Shown in pieces: positions 52,108 to 60,501 of a DNA stretch of 64,000 bases (position 1 is its first letter; each line of letters starts with the position of its first letter). Below the pieces are notes generated by a model. The model saw nothing but the letters and a program-made list of their open reading frames with translations, was not told the DNA's origin and searched no databases. The DNA lies in NCBI RefSeq assembly GCF_001639145.1, contig NZ_LROY01000002.1:2388501-2452500 (forward strand), written 5' to 3'. The stretch is from Microbulbifer sp. Q7 (GTDB taxonomy: Bacteria > Pseudomonadota > Gammaproteobacteria > Pseudomonadales > Cellvibrionaceae). Made by a program: the position numbers and the translations under genes.

Positions 52108-54153
52108 CTACAGCGGCCACACCCACAGAAGCATAGGCACCGACACCGCCACCACAATGATTTCCATTGGCAGGCCCATGGGCCAATAGTCGCCAAACTT
52201 GAAGCCACCGGGGCTCAGAATCAGTGTGTTGTTCTGGTGCCCCACCGGGGTCAAAAAGGCACAGGAGGCCCCGATGGCCACCGCCATCAAGAAGCTGTCC
52301 GGGTTGACCCCAAGTTGATCTGAGGCACTGAGCGCGATGGCGCACATCACCGCTGCGGTTGCGGCATTGTTCATAAAGTCGGACAGCGTCATGGTGACCA
52401 GCAAAATCAACACCAGGGCGAACACCGGATTGCCCTGTGCCAGGTTATCCAGCATGGATTCCGCCACCACGTCCGCGGCCCCGGTGGTGCTCATCACCTC
52501 CGCCACGGCAATCAGCGCCCCCAGCAACACCACTACGGAGCCATCAATCGCCTCGTACATACTGCGCAAAGGCACTACCTTCAGCGCCATAAATGCCAGC
52601 ACGCAGGTGGCAAAGGAGATCGCCGCGGGCAACAGGCCAAAGGCGGCACCGGCCACCGCCGCGCCCATAGCCACCAGCGCCACATAGGCCTTCTCCCGGT
52701 TGGGGATGGTGATATCTCTCTGCGCCAGCGGCACACAACGCTGCTCGTTGGCAAAACTGCGCAGGTTTTCTTCGGTGCCCATCATCAATAGCGCATCGCC
52801 CCCTTTGAGCATGGTCGAGCGCAGCCGTTTTACCGATCGGTGGCCCTGGCGGGAAAGTGCCAGCAAGTTGATCTCATAGCGGCCCGCAAGGCGCAGGTTT
52901 TCCGCAGTGCGGCCAATCAGGAACGAGTCGGGCAACACCACCAGCTCACGCAATACCACTTCGGCGCGGTCTCGCGAACGCCGGTCTTCCTTCTCTTCTT
53001 TATCCCGACTGTCGTCTGCGGGTGGAGCGGAGCCACCCTCCTCCAGGGCCTGTTGCGGTGGGGAACCGAGGGGCCCCAGGTCGGAAATTTTGCGCACGGG
53101 ACCAGGCATCGCCTGTGCCTTGAGGGACCCGGATTTTCCCGCCGACTCGGCACTTTGCTTTGTGCTTTGCTTTGTGTTTTGCCTTGTATTTTCCCCAGTG
53201 TCAGCCACATCTTCGAGCGCTGGCTCGGCCTGCGCTGCGGCCTTTTTTTCCCGGTCGCCATTTGCCGGGTCCGCGGCCAGTGTCAGCCCCAGGTTCGACA
53301 GCACCGCGGCGAGGGATTCCGGCTCCGATTCGATCACCAGCAGGTCGCCCGCGCGGACCCGCAGTCCCGGCATCGCGGTAGAGACACGGGCATTGTTGTG
53401 CACCAGCCCGATCACCTGCGCATCCTCATCGCCAATCATTTTCACCAGCTCCGCCAGCGACTTGCCAATGGCCGCACTCTTCTCGCCCACCAGGGCTTCG
53501 GTGAGGTATCTGCCGGTGTCAAAACTGCCGGCACCGGCCTGTGGCCGCGCTGGCACCAGACGCCAGCCGATGAGCGCCACAAACAACACCCCCACCAGGG
53601 CGACCACCAGCCCCACCGGGGTGAAGTCGAACATGCCGTAACTGCCAGCGCCGGCACTGGCACGAAAACCGGACACGATCAGGTTGGGGGGCGTGCCGAT
53701 CAGCGTGGTCATGCCACCGAGGATGGTGCCAAACGAGAGCGGCATCAGTACTTTGCCGGGGGGCAGCTCATAGCGGTCGGCGAGGTCGGTGGCCACCGGC
53801 ATCAGCAGCGCCATGGCGCCGACATTGTTCATAAAGCCGGACATCCCCGCACCCAGGGCAGTCAGGGCCGCGATGGCGAGGGTGATGCCACCCTTTTTCG
53901 GAACCACTTTTTGCGCCAGCGCATCCATGGCACCGGTATTCTGCAGTCCGCGACTCAGTATCAGCACACAGGCGACCGTGACCACCGCGGGATGGCCGAA
54001 CCCGGCAAAAGCATCGCGCGGCTCGATCAGCCCGACAAAGACACACCCCAGCAATGACGCAAGCGCCACCATGTCGTGCCGCCAGGGGCCCCATATAAAC
54101 AGGACAATGGTCACGGCGAGAATCAACAGAATGAGGATCTGATCAACGGTCAT
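52108..54153 (-). CDS. SLC13-family permease with RCK/TrkA-C domains
   Basis: A 681-residue protein with ATG at 54153. About 10-12 helices in two blocks (residues 3-190 and 480-680) surround a cytoplasmic part with two TrkA-C/RCK_C-like domains (LVGEKSAAIGKSLAELVKMIG and LVVLPDSFLIGRTAENLRLAGRYEINLLALSR). Conserved NNVGAMALLMPVA and MNNAATAAVMCAIALSA are the SLC13-type re-entrant loops. A hydrophilic segment of about 100 residues between the domains is rich in Lys, Gln and Thr (NTRQNTKQSTKQSAE). Probable substrate: sulfate or a dicarboxylate. Confidence 0.85.
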   Translation of the reverse strand: MTVDQILILLILAVTIVLFIWGPWRHDMVALASLLGCVFVGLIEPRDAFAGFGHPAVVTVACVLILSRGLQNTGAMDALAQKVVPKKGGITLAIAALTALGAGMSGFMNNVGAMALLMPVATDLADRYELPPGKVLMPLSFGTILGGMTTLIGTPPNLIVSGFRASAGAGSYGMFDFTPVGLVVALVGVLFVALIGWRLVPARPQAGAGSFDTGRYLTEALVGEKSAAIGKSLAELVKMIGDEDAQVIGLVHNNARVSTAMPGLRVRAGDLLVIESEPESLAAVLSNLGLTLAADPANGDREKKAAAQAEPALEDVADTGENTRQNTKQSTKQSAESAGKSGSLKAQAMPGPVRKISDLGPLGSPPQQALEEGGSAPPADDSRDKEEKEDRRSRDRAEVVLRELVVLPDSFLIGRTAENLRLAGRYEINLLALSRQGHRSVKRLRSTMLKGGDALLMMGTEENLRSFANEQRCVPLAQRDITIPNREKAYVALVAMGAAVAGAAFGLLPAAISFATCVLAFMALKVVPLRSMYEAIDGSVVVLLGALIAVAEVMSTTGAADVVAESMLDNLAQGNPVFALVLILLVTMTLSDFMNNAATAAVMCAIALSASDQLGVNPDSFLMAVAIGASCAFLTPVGHQNNTLILSPGGFKFGDYWPMGLPMEIIVVAVSVPMLLWVWPL

Positions 54154-54331
54154 GGAAGGGTGGGATCCCGGGTTGCGTTCACCGGCAAAAAACGACCGGT
54201 CCAACCTCAAACATAGCGGATTTATCGCTCCCCGGATTCACGCGGGCACGCATGGGGCGGGACCGGGCGGGACCGGACGGGACAAGATAGGGCGGGACCT
54301 GGCCACAACAGGGGCAGGCGCCCGCGGGCGG

Positions 54332-55264
54332 TTACTGATTGGACAGCTGGAGCCGCTTCAACCCGAATCGCTTGGACAGCAGACGGTCCCGCAGCCAGCG
54401 CGGCAACCAACGGGCCATCCACGGCAGCAGGCGGCTTTTATTGCCGATTCGGAGCAGCGTGGCGGGGCGCTTGCGCAGCAGTTCCGCCGCCAGGCGCTTG
54501 GCCAGGTCCCGCGCCAGGGTGGCGTTTTGCTGGGATTCGACGGCACGGGCTCGCACATGGTCTTCACTGCGCTTGTACCAGGAGTCCGGCGCCAACAGAC
54601 CGCGCAGCGACGTTTCGGCGTGGCGACCAAACTCGGAGGCGATGGCCCCCGGCTGTACCGTGACCACGCGAATACCGAAGGGCTTCAGTTCCAGACGCAA
54701 CACATCAGACAGGGTATGCAGGGCGGACTTGGACGCACAGTAGGCGCCAGAAAACGGTGTGGGCAGAACCCCGGATACGGAGCCGATATTGCAGATGACA
54801 CCGCGGCGACGGGATTTGAGCAAGGGTGCACAGGCGCGCGCCAGTGCCATGGGCGCGAAAACATTGGTGCGGAACTGGGCTTCCAGTGTGCGGCTATCCA
54901 GCTCCAGCAGCGGCCCCATCTGACCGTAACCGGCGTTGTTCACGAGGATATCCAGACGGCCATAGGCGGTTTTGATAGCGTGCACCACCCGGTTGATGTC
55001 CGCCTGGGAATTGACGTCCAGGGCCTCGGTAGCGATCCCCACGTCCGCCAGTTCCTGCAGGCTCTCGGCACGGCGTGCGGTGGCGATCACAATGGTGCCA
55101 CGGCTGTGCAGGGCGAGCGCCAGTTCCCGGCCGATGCCACTGGAGCAGCCGGTGATCAGCGCCACCCGGTCCGGTACCACGTAACCGCGACCGATCTGCG
55201 CCAGGCTCTCGGCGGCAAAGGTGTGATCGGATGGGCGGAAGCGGTTGGCGGGGGGCTTGCTCAC
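54332..55264 (-). CDS. short-chain dehydrogenase/reductase
   Basis: A 310-residue protein; GTG start at 55264, GGAG 7 bp before it. The NAD(P) site is ALITGCSSGIGRELALAL, the NNAG motif ILVNNAGYGQMG, and the catalytic Ser-Tyr-Lys are in GSVSG and YCASKSALHTLSDVLRLELKPFGIRVVTVQPG. The C-terminal 80 residues are basic and hydrophobic, suggesting membrane association. Substrate unknown. Four 12-bp tandem repeats lie between this start and the VOC gene stop. Confidence 0.9.
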   Translation of the reverse strand: MSKPPANRFRPSDHTFAAESLAQIGRGYVVPDRVALITGCSSGIGRELALALHSRGTIVIATARRAESLQELADVGIATEALDVNSQADINRVVHAIKTAYGRLDILVNNAGYGQMGPLLELDSRTLEAQFRTNVFAPMALARACAPLLKSRRRGVICNIGSVSGVLPTPFSGAYCASKSALHTLSDVLRLELKPFGIRVVTVQPGAIASEFGRHAETSLRGLLAPDSWYKRSEDHVRARAVESQQNATLARDLAKRLAAELLRKRPATLLRIGNKSRLLPWMARWLPRWLRDRLLSKRFGLKRLQLSNQ

Positions 55265-55270
55265 GTTACT

Positions 55271-55318
55271 ACTCCAAAACTGAGTCCAATACTGCGTCCA
55301 AAACTGAGTCCAAAACTG
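55271..55318. repeat. 12-bp tandem repeat, four copies, abutting an RBS
   Basis: Units ACTCCAAAACTG, AGTCCAATACTG, CGTCCAAAACTG and AGTCCAAAACTG are head to tail at 55271-55318. On the minus strand each ends TTTTGGA or TATTGGA, and the copy next to the SDR start supplies its GGAG Shine-Dalgarno. Confidence 0.9.
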
Positions 55319-55327
55319 CGTTCGATC

Positions 55328-55738
55328 TTAGTCGGACGGCGCCGCGGCCGCATCGCTGGGCTGGCCCGGTGTCCGTTGAAAATGCGGGTTCTGGATCAGC
55401 CCGAAGACGTTGCCAAACGGGTCGAGAAAACTGGCCATCAGTATGCCCTCTCCCACATCGACAATTTCTCCGTGCTGGCGCGCGCCCAGGCTGTTGATCC
55501 GCTCTACCTGGGCGGCGATATCCTCAACCCCCCAGTAGGCTACCACGCCATCGGCGCGGCTGGTCACATTTCGGGCATCCGGATCCAGTCCCAGCTCGAA
55601 CCCGCCGACGTTAAAACCGACATAACAGTCGGCCTCGAAGTAGGGCTCAACCTCAAGCAGGGTGGTATACCACGCTTTGCCTTCTTCCAGATTAGTGACG
55701 CCGTAGATGACGCTCTGCACCCCTGAAAACTGACTCAC
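55328..55738 (-). CDS. VOC-family (glyoxalase-like) protein
   Basis: A 136-residue protein with two VOC half-units: FSGVQSVIYGVTNLEEGKAWYTTLLEVEPYFE and VVAYWGVEDIAAQVERINSLGARQHGEIVDVGEGILMASFLDPFGNVFGLIQNP. Metal or substrate ligands are in these strands. No substrate can be assigned. It is upstream of the SDR gene and co-directional with it. Confidence 0.85.
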   Translation of the reverse strand: MSQFSGVQSVIYGVTNLEEGKAWYTTLLEVEPYFEADCYVGFNVGGFELGLDPDARNVTSRADGVVAYWGVEDIAAQVERINSLGARQHGEIVDVGEGILMASFLDPFGNVFGLIQNPHFQRTPGQPSDAAAAPSD

Positions 55739-55838
55739 TTCAGACCTCCTGCAGGAGATTTGTTTCCGGCTTCACTGTGCATTTTCTGACAGTTGTCGCC
55801 AACTTATTCTTGTTTGCTTTTTGCGCACCTGAAGGGCG

Positions 55839-56207
55839 CTAGTCGAGCTCCTGCTCCAGTTGTTCCAGCAAATCGAGAGGTTCGATTTCCTCTCCTTCCA
55901 TGTCCGCGTTCCAGTTGATGCCCACCAGCAGCACGTCTTCATGCATGCCTTCCAGCCAGTCGTCCATAAATTCTTCGAGGTCGACGGGCACAACCTGATA
56001 TTCCGACCAGTCATCGGCGATATGCGCTTCGGCAAATTCACGCTGGGACCAGAACGGGATGACATCGGTGTCTGCGCGACGCTCCGACTCACACAGGGCA
56101 AAACCCTCTTCCCCCTCCAGTGCCCACACGCAGCCCTGCTCTACCGCTTCCGGCAGAAAACGGGCGCAGTTTTCCTCAAAGTCGTCTCCGAGTGGTTCCA
56201 AATCCAT
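55839..56207 (-). CDS. DUF2750-like protein
   Basis: A 122-residue protein starting at ATG 56207; the frame upstream is not conserved-looking. It is strongly acidic: MDLEPLGDDFEENCARFLPEAVEQGCVWALEGEEGFALCES, PFWSQREFAEAHIADDWSEYQVVPVDLEEFMDDWLEGMHEDVLLVGINWN. These segments fit DUF2750. No function is known. Confidence 0.75.
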   Translation of the reverse strand: MDLEPLGDDFEENCARFLPEAVEQGCVWALEGEEGFALCESERRADTDVIPFWSQREFAEAHIADDWSEYQVVPVDLEEFMDDWLEGMHEDVLLVGINWNADMEGEEIEPLDLLEQLEQELD

Positions 56208-56296
56208 ACCAGTTTGCCTTAAAAGTGATGTCGGGAGTTTACGCCAGATTAGGCGGGAGAAGTAGAAACTTGCGCTGGGATGTCGTGAGCTCACCA

Positions 56297-57001
56297 CTAC
56301 AGCTGTAAAGTGTGCCCGTTCTCCTTCAGCCAACGCCGCAATCGTTTGTAATCGGGACAGAGGCTGGCGACCAGGGCCCAAAACGCAGGGCTGTGGTTAT
56401 GGTGTTGGAGATGGCAGACCTCGTGGATTACCAGATAGTCCACCACCGGCTCTGGTGCGAGGCACACCAGCCAGTTGTACTGCAACTCACCGCGAATGGT
56501 GCAGTGTCCCCACTTACTGCGGGTGCGGCGGACTTTTACCGAGGAGAATTCGAGCCCCAGCAACCTGGCAAAGTATTGGGATTTGTCCACGAGCAGCCGC
56601 AGGGCTTCCTTTTGATAAAGCTTCTGCAGCGCCGCCTGGATCTGCTCCTCATCCGGCTCGCGCACACGGCTGTAGAGCTGGATAAAACCGTCGCGAATAC
56701 CCGCATCCGCCGCACAGGCGGCGCGATCCAGCTCCAGGGTTTTACCCAGCCACGGAAAGTGCGCACCAAAGGCAAAGTGGTGCTCGGGGACCTGGGACTG
56801 ACGCTCGGCAACGCCGCGCAATTGCGCGCGCACCCACTGGATATTTTCCCGCAGAAATTGATGACCGTGACGCTCGGCGCAGCGCTGGGGGATCCGCACT
56901 TCCGCGCCCTTGTCGGTAACCACCAACCCGAGGCGCTTGCGGCGCGGTGAACGCGCCAGTCGGTAGGTTACCTCTTCGAAAGAAAACAGATCTCCGGTCA
57001 C
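56297..57001 (-). CDS. YgjP-family metal-dependent hydrolase (SprT-like/DUF45)
   Basis: A 234-residue protein. The zinc site VIHEVCHLQHHNHSPAFW (HExxH plus a downstream His) lies near residue 190; upstream are KVRRTRSKWGHCTIRGELQYNWLVCLAPEPVVDYLVIHE, the DUF45 core. E. coli YgjP has been reported to hydrolyse UTP, but members also look like metalloproteases. The start is the frame ATG at 57001. Confidence 0.9.
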   Translation of the reverse strand: MTGDLFSFEEVTYRLARSPRRKRLGLVVTDKGAEVRIPQRCAERHGHQFLRENIQWVRAQLRGVAERQSQVPEHHFAFGAHFPWLGKTLELDRAACAADAGIRDGFIQLYSRVREPDEEQIQAALQKLYQKEALRLLVDKSQYFARLLGLEFSSVKVRRTRSKWGHCTIRGELQYNWLVCLAPEPVVDYLVIHEVCHLQHHNHSPAFWALVASLCPDYKRLRRWLKENGHTLQL

Positions 57002-57031
57002 GGCAAAAACGTCAGTCGCATAAAGTGATTA

Positions 57032-57460
57032 TCAGGAAGGTACCGGCACCACCGCCATGGTGATACGGGAAATGCAATTGAGCTTGCCTCGGGCATCGTG
57101 CATACGAATTTCCCAGACCTGGCTGGTGCGGCCAATATGTACCGCCTGCGCCTTGCCGGTTACCTCACCATCGGCCACCGGGCGCACATGATTGGCGTTG
57201 ATCTCCTGACCCACGCAATAGAATTTATTGGCATCCACCACCAGATTCGCGGCCACGGATCCGAGGGTTTCCGCCAGTGCCACACTGGCACCCCCATGCA
57301 GAATACCGTAGGGCTGACGGGTGCGGTCGGTCACCGGCATGGTGCCTACCAGGTAGTCGTCGCCGACTTCGGTAATTCTCATTCCCAGGTAAGTGGGCAT
57401 GCACTCGCCCATGCCTTGATTGACGGTTTCTACGGTCGGGCTGCTGTGCCAGATCGCCAT
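57032..57460 (-). CDS. hotdog-fold thioesterase (PaaI/YdiI-like)
   Basis: A 142-residue protein. The hotdog helix PYGILHGGASVALAETLGSVAAN carries the catalytic Glu; YCVGQEINANHVRPVADGEVTGKAQAVHIGRTSQVWEI follows. It resembles E. coli YdiI (MenI), which cleaves DHNA-CoA and other acyl-CoAs. No menaquinone genes are nearby, so a housekeeping acyl-CoA role is equally likely. Confidence 0.9.
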   Translation of the reverse strand: MAIWHSSPTVETVNQGMGECMPTYLGMRITEVGDDYLVGTMPVTDRTRQPYGILHGGASVALAETLGSVAANLVVDANKFYCVGQEINANHVRPVADGEVTGKAQAVHIGRTSQVWEIRMHDARGKLNCISRITMAVVPVPS

Positions 57461-57501
57461 GGGGTCACCTCTAAAATATGCAGCGGAGTGGAAGCTGAAT
57501 A

Positions 57502-58083
57502 TCAGTAAAACAGCAGGGGATTGAAAGCACCAAAGCCGCCAAAATGCATCATTTCTGCTTCCAGGTGACGCATTTCCCGCAGCAGGCTGCGCCGCTGGCC
57601 GCGCAGGGCGCGACGCTCTTCTTTGCTTTCCGCTTCGTCCAGGGCCTGCTCCACCCGGTAGAGCTCTCGCTCCGCACTCTCGTAACGATCAACCAGCGCG
57701 GCATATTGCTGTTCGGCCTGGTACACCGCGAGGCCACGTTCATAATTGGCGAGAAACAGATCTGCGGTGGGGCCGGTGCACACACCCTCATAGTTGCGAC
57801 CGCGGCGGCCAACCACAAACCCGTTTTCCGGTGTGCAGTAGCGCTCTATCCCCTCTTCATAACCCCGCATCCAGGCCGAGGTGTCCGTACGCACGCCGTA
57901 TTCATGGCACTTCTGGGCAATTTTATACACGGTAGCCTGGGTTTGGCCGCGGGCGCCATCTTCAATACCCCGCTCATACCAGAGGCCCGCCTGGCACTCG
58001 TTTTCAGAAATAATCGCGCAGCCGCTGGCCACCACCAGCCAGGCTGGGATGGAGAGCAGGGTGACCAGTTTCCAGAGTTTCAT
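57502..58083 (-). CDS. DUF2799 lipoprotein
   Basis: A 193-residue protein starting at ATG 58083. The signal peptide KLWKLVTLLSIPAWLVVASGCAI contains a lipobox. The DUF2799 part has LWYERGIEDGARGQ, KCHEYGVRTDTSAWMRGYEEGIERYCTPENGFVVGRRG and YEGVC, followed by a long coiled coil (about 130-185). Function unknown; anchored in the envelope. Confidence 0.85.
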   Translation of the reverse strand: MKLWKLVTLLSIPAWLVVASGCAIISENECQAGLWYERGIEDGARGQTQATVYKIAQKCHEYGVRTDTSAWMRGYEEGIERYCTPENGFVVGRRGRNYEGVCTGPTADLFLANYERGLAVYQAEQQYAALVDRYESAERELYRVEQALDEAESKEERRALRGQRRSLLREMRHLEAEMMHFGGFGAFNPLLFY

Positions 58084-58143
58084 AATGGGATCCGCCAATA
58101 GAATGGCCCTATTACACGCCTTTCCCTGTGAACCTTTGCTGAA

Positions 58144-58794
58144 TCATCCAAAACGCTTGTCGGCAACAAACGGATTGCTCTGCCGTTCCTGGCCGAAGGT
58201 GGACATCGGGCCGTGACCGGGAATGAACTGGACCGCATCCCCAAGAGGCCAGAGCTTTTGGGTGATGGAGTCGATCAGGTCCTGGTGATTACTCATGGGG
58301 AAGTCGGTGCGGCCGATAGAGCCGGCGAAGAGCACATCGCCGACCAGCGCGAGATTGCCCGCGCGGTGGAAGAAGATGACATGGCCGGGGGTATGGCCCG
58401 GGCAGTGCACCACTTCGAGCACTTCATCGCCCACCGTGACGGTGTCACGGTCGTTGAGCCAGCGGTCAGGGGTAAAGGTTTCCACTGGAGGGAACCCGAA
58501 CATCTGCGCCTGGGTGGTGATTTGCTCGATCCAGAACTGATCGGCCTTATGCGGACCTTCTACCGGAAGCTTGAGGTCGCGAGCGAGTGGTGCAGTGCCA
58601 CCGACATGGTCGAGGTGGCCGTGGGTGAGGAGAATTTTTTCCAGCTTGAGACCGCGCTCTTCGACGGCGGCCAGAATACGATCCACATCGCCACCGGGGT
58701 CCACAACCGCGGCCCGCTTGCTGTCATCACACCACAACAGGGTGCAGTTTTGCTGGAAGGGCGTGACGGGGACCGAGTGAAATTGCAGAGCCAT
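58144..58794 (-). CDS. MBL-fold metallo-hydrolase (YcbL-like)
   Basis: A 216-residue protein with the metal-binding LTHGHLDHVGG, HCPGHTPGHVIFF, GDVLFAGSIGRTDFP and C-terminal FIPGHGPMSTFGQER. The glyoxalase II-like family hydrolyses thioesters or related bonds using two metals. Length and motif match YcbL, whose exact substrate in E. coli relatives is S-lactoylglutathione-like. Confidence 0.92.
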   Translation of the reverse strand: MALQFHSVPVTPFQQNCTLLWCDDSKRAAVVDPGGDVDRILAAVEERGLKLEKILLTHGHLDHVGGTAPLARDLKLPVEGPHKADQFWIEQITTQAQMFGFPPVETFTPDRWLNDRDTVTVGDEVLEVVHCPGHTPGHVIFFHRAGNLALVGDVLFAGSIGRTDFPMSNHQDLIDSITQKLWPLGDAVQFIPGHGPMSTFGQERQSNPFVADKRFG

Positions 58795-58917
58795 GGGAAT
58801 ACCTGTGTTGTCTTCGGTGCCGAGTATAACGCCCGGGGTCTTATCCGGCTAAGGAGGCTCAGGTACTTCGTTGCTGGCCGGGTGGCAGTGTCGCTACCGG
58901 GTGGGCGATCCAGAGGC

Positions 58918-59805
58918 TTAAACCACCTCTGGCGTTCGCTGCAGCGCACTGGGGCGGCGCGCGGCGGACTTTTTCAACACTTCTTTCACGTCTTCGACCA
59001 GACTCCTCTGCACCAGCGGGCTCTGCCAGTAACCATCGTGAGACACCAGCTGGGGCCCCCAGCTGGCGGCGCTCCAGTCTGCCAGCGGACGGGTTTCATA
59101 GTCCCGGTAGACGGCCTGGTTATAAGAGGGACTGAGGGGCTTGAGCGGCCAGCCGAACAGGTCGTCCGGGTGATAGAAGTTCTTCCAGCGGAAGTTGTAA
59201 CCGCGGGTGTCGGAAGTAACGGCCTGGATCTGGTCCCGGGCCATGGCGGCGGTCCACAGGGGATTACTGGCACCGAGGGTATACCAGTGCGCGAGGCTTT
59301 TACCGCGCAGAAAGAGATCCTTGGCGGAACCCTTGTGTACACCCTTGGGGCCGCCATCGCGCCAGATCCCGTGGTTGATGGTGGGGCGCTGCGCGTCCCA
59401 AAGGTAATTTGACAGGATGCTACAGCCAATGGAATGGCTGACAAGAATCACCGGCGCAGTGTCGCTGGCGGCCTTGGCGGCGCGCTCGAACGTCTGGTAG
59501 ATCGCCTGCTGGGTTTTGTCGTAATTTCCACCGCGCTGGTCGATGTCGGTGAGCTGGGCAGCGGCTTCGGCGAGGCCGTAGAGCATGAACTTGCGCGCGC
59601 GCAGGTAGTCCATGTCGCGCTTTTGCATGGCGTCGAACACCCGCTCCAGATTCGGTTGCAGGTGCCCCTGGTAGAGGATGGTATCGGTATGGACGCGGGA
59701 CCAGTCGTCCCCCAGTCCGCTCCTGAGTGCCTGAAACAGTGGCTCGGCGAAGCCTTCGTCCACGGCACCCATGCCCGGCGCCGCCAGGATGACCAGATCA
59801 GCCAT
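58918..59805 (-). CDS. alpha/beta hydrolase, cytoplasmic
   Basis: A 295-residue protein; ATG at 59805 with GGGGAG upstream; the open frame continues upstream without a start. Core: MADLVILAAPGMGAVDEGFAEP, MLYGLAEAAAQLTD, nucleophile elbow LVSHSIGCSILSNYL and SHDGYWQSPLVQRSL near the C-terminus. The substrate is unknown and I cannot name a closer family. Confidence 0.8.
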   Translation of the reverse strand: MADLVILAAPGMGAVDEGFAEPLFQALRSGLGDDWSRVHTDTILYQGHLQPNLERVFDAMQKRDMDYLRARKFMLYGLAEAAAQLTDIDQRGGNYDKTQQAIYQTFERAAKAASDTAPVILVSHSIGCSILSNYLWDAQRPTINHGIWRDGGPKGVHKGSAKDLFLRGKSLAHWYTLGASNPLWTAAMARDQIQAVTSDTRGYNFRWKNFYHPDDLFGWPLKPLSPSYNQAVYRDYETRPLADWSAASWGPQLVSHDGYWQSPLVQRSLVEDVKEVLKKSAARRPSALQRTPEVV

Positions 59806-60236
59806 TGTCGCTCCCCGTAAAATTATTGTTGGTATTGTTGTTGGTGCTGCTGTCTGCGTGCTTCTCTGGGCGGCAACCAGACTTGCTATGGATGCGACCA
59901 CCTCGCCCGGGATTGCCTGCACGCCGTTTTTATTCTGGTTTACCGTGCGATGGTGCGTGTTTGGCGCCGCTGGTCGGGAAAAACGCGACCCGGGCGCCAC
60001 AAAGGGCATCACAAACAGAAAAAGCTACCACCCTCCGCCCTCAATGGGAAGAACCGCGCCACAAAAGGCGATATACGCGCCAAAACCGCCGTGGCTGCCA
60101 CGGAATTGCACAAAAATTCGCTTTTTTCCTTCCAGCGAGGAACTTCAACGCCAGCGACCACTCAAAGATACCAGTTCCCCCAGATCACATCGTTTGAACG
60201 CGTGGTGATCGAACTCTCTCATCGTATCTCTGCTTT

Positions 60237-60261
60237 AAGCCGGCCTTGCGCCGGCTTTTTT
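60237..60261 (+). terminator. Rho-independent terminator
   Basis: AAGCCGGC-CTTGC-GCCGGCTT followed by TTTT. No gene ends just before it on the plus strand, so it may end a small RNA or guard against read-through into the MalT-like gene. Confidence 0.8.
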
Positions 60262-60362
60262 CTGTCTTTCTATTTCTGTCCCCTACGGTCAACACCGCGG
60301 GCAAAGCCTGCAGTCCGGCGCCGCCCCACACCCCATGGCAGCGCGGCACCCAGCGGTACACC

Positions 60363-60385
60363 CCTCCCCCCCCCAAGGGGGGAGG
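60363..60385. repeat. C-run/G-run hairpin upstream of malT
   Basis: CCTCCCCCC and GGGGGGAGG form a 9-bp stem around CCCAA. There is no T-run, so it is not a standard terminator. Homopolymeric tracts can be phase-variable. Confidence 0.5.
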
Positions 60386-60501
60386 ACGCGCACCAAATGG
60401 GGGGCTGGCACACTAACGTTGTACAATTGCGCCTTCCGGGGTCCAGATAATGTGTTGGTGACTGGAAACCCCGGCCCAAGCCCTGTTGACCGGTCATTGC
60501 C

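Larger units (their letters stand above)
59806..60501. other. 696-bp gap upstream of malT
   Basis: No convincing gene. It contains a good terminator (60237-60261) with no obvious gene before it on the plus strand, so a small RNA or short unrecognised transcript may end there. A C9/G6 hairpin (60363-60385) lies further down. The MalT-like gene's promoter should be in the last 100 bp but no clear pair is seen. Confidence 0.5.

Noticed and set aside
59805..60197. Open frame with TTG start whose translation begins like a lipoprotein (LLLVLLLVLLSAC)
   Set aside because: It lacks a Shine-Dalgarno and starts on the same base as the opposite-strand hydrolase ATG, which has a good GGGGAG. The rest of the frame is unstructured and unlike any protein family.
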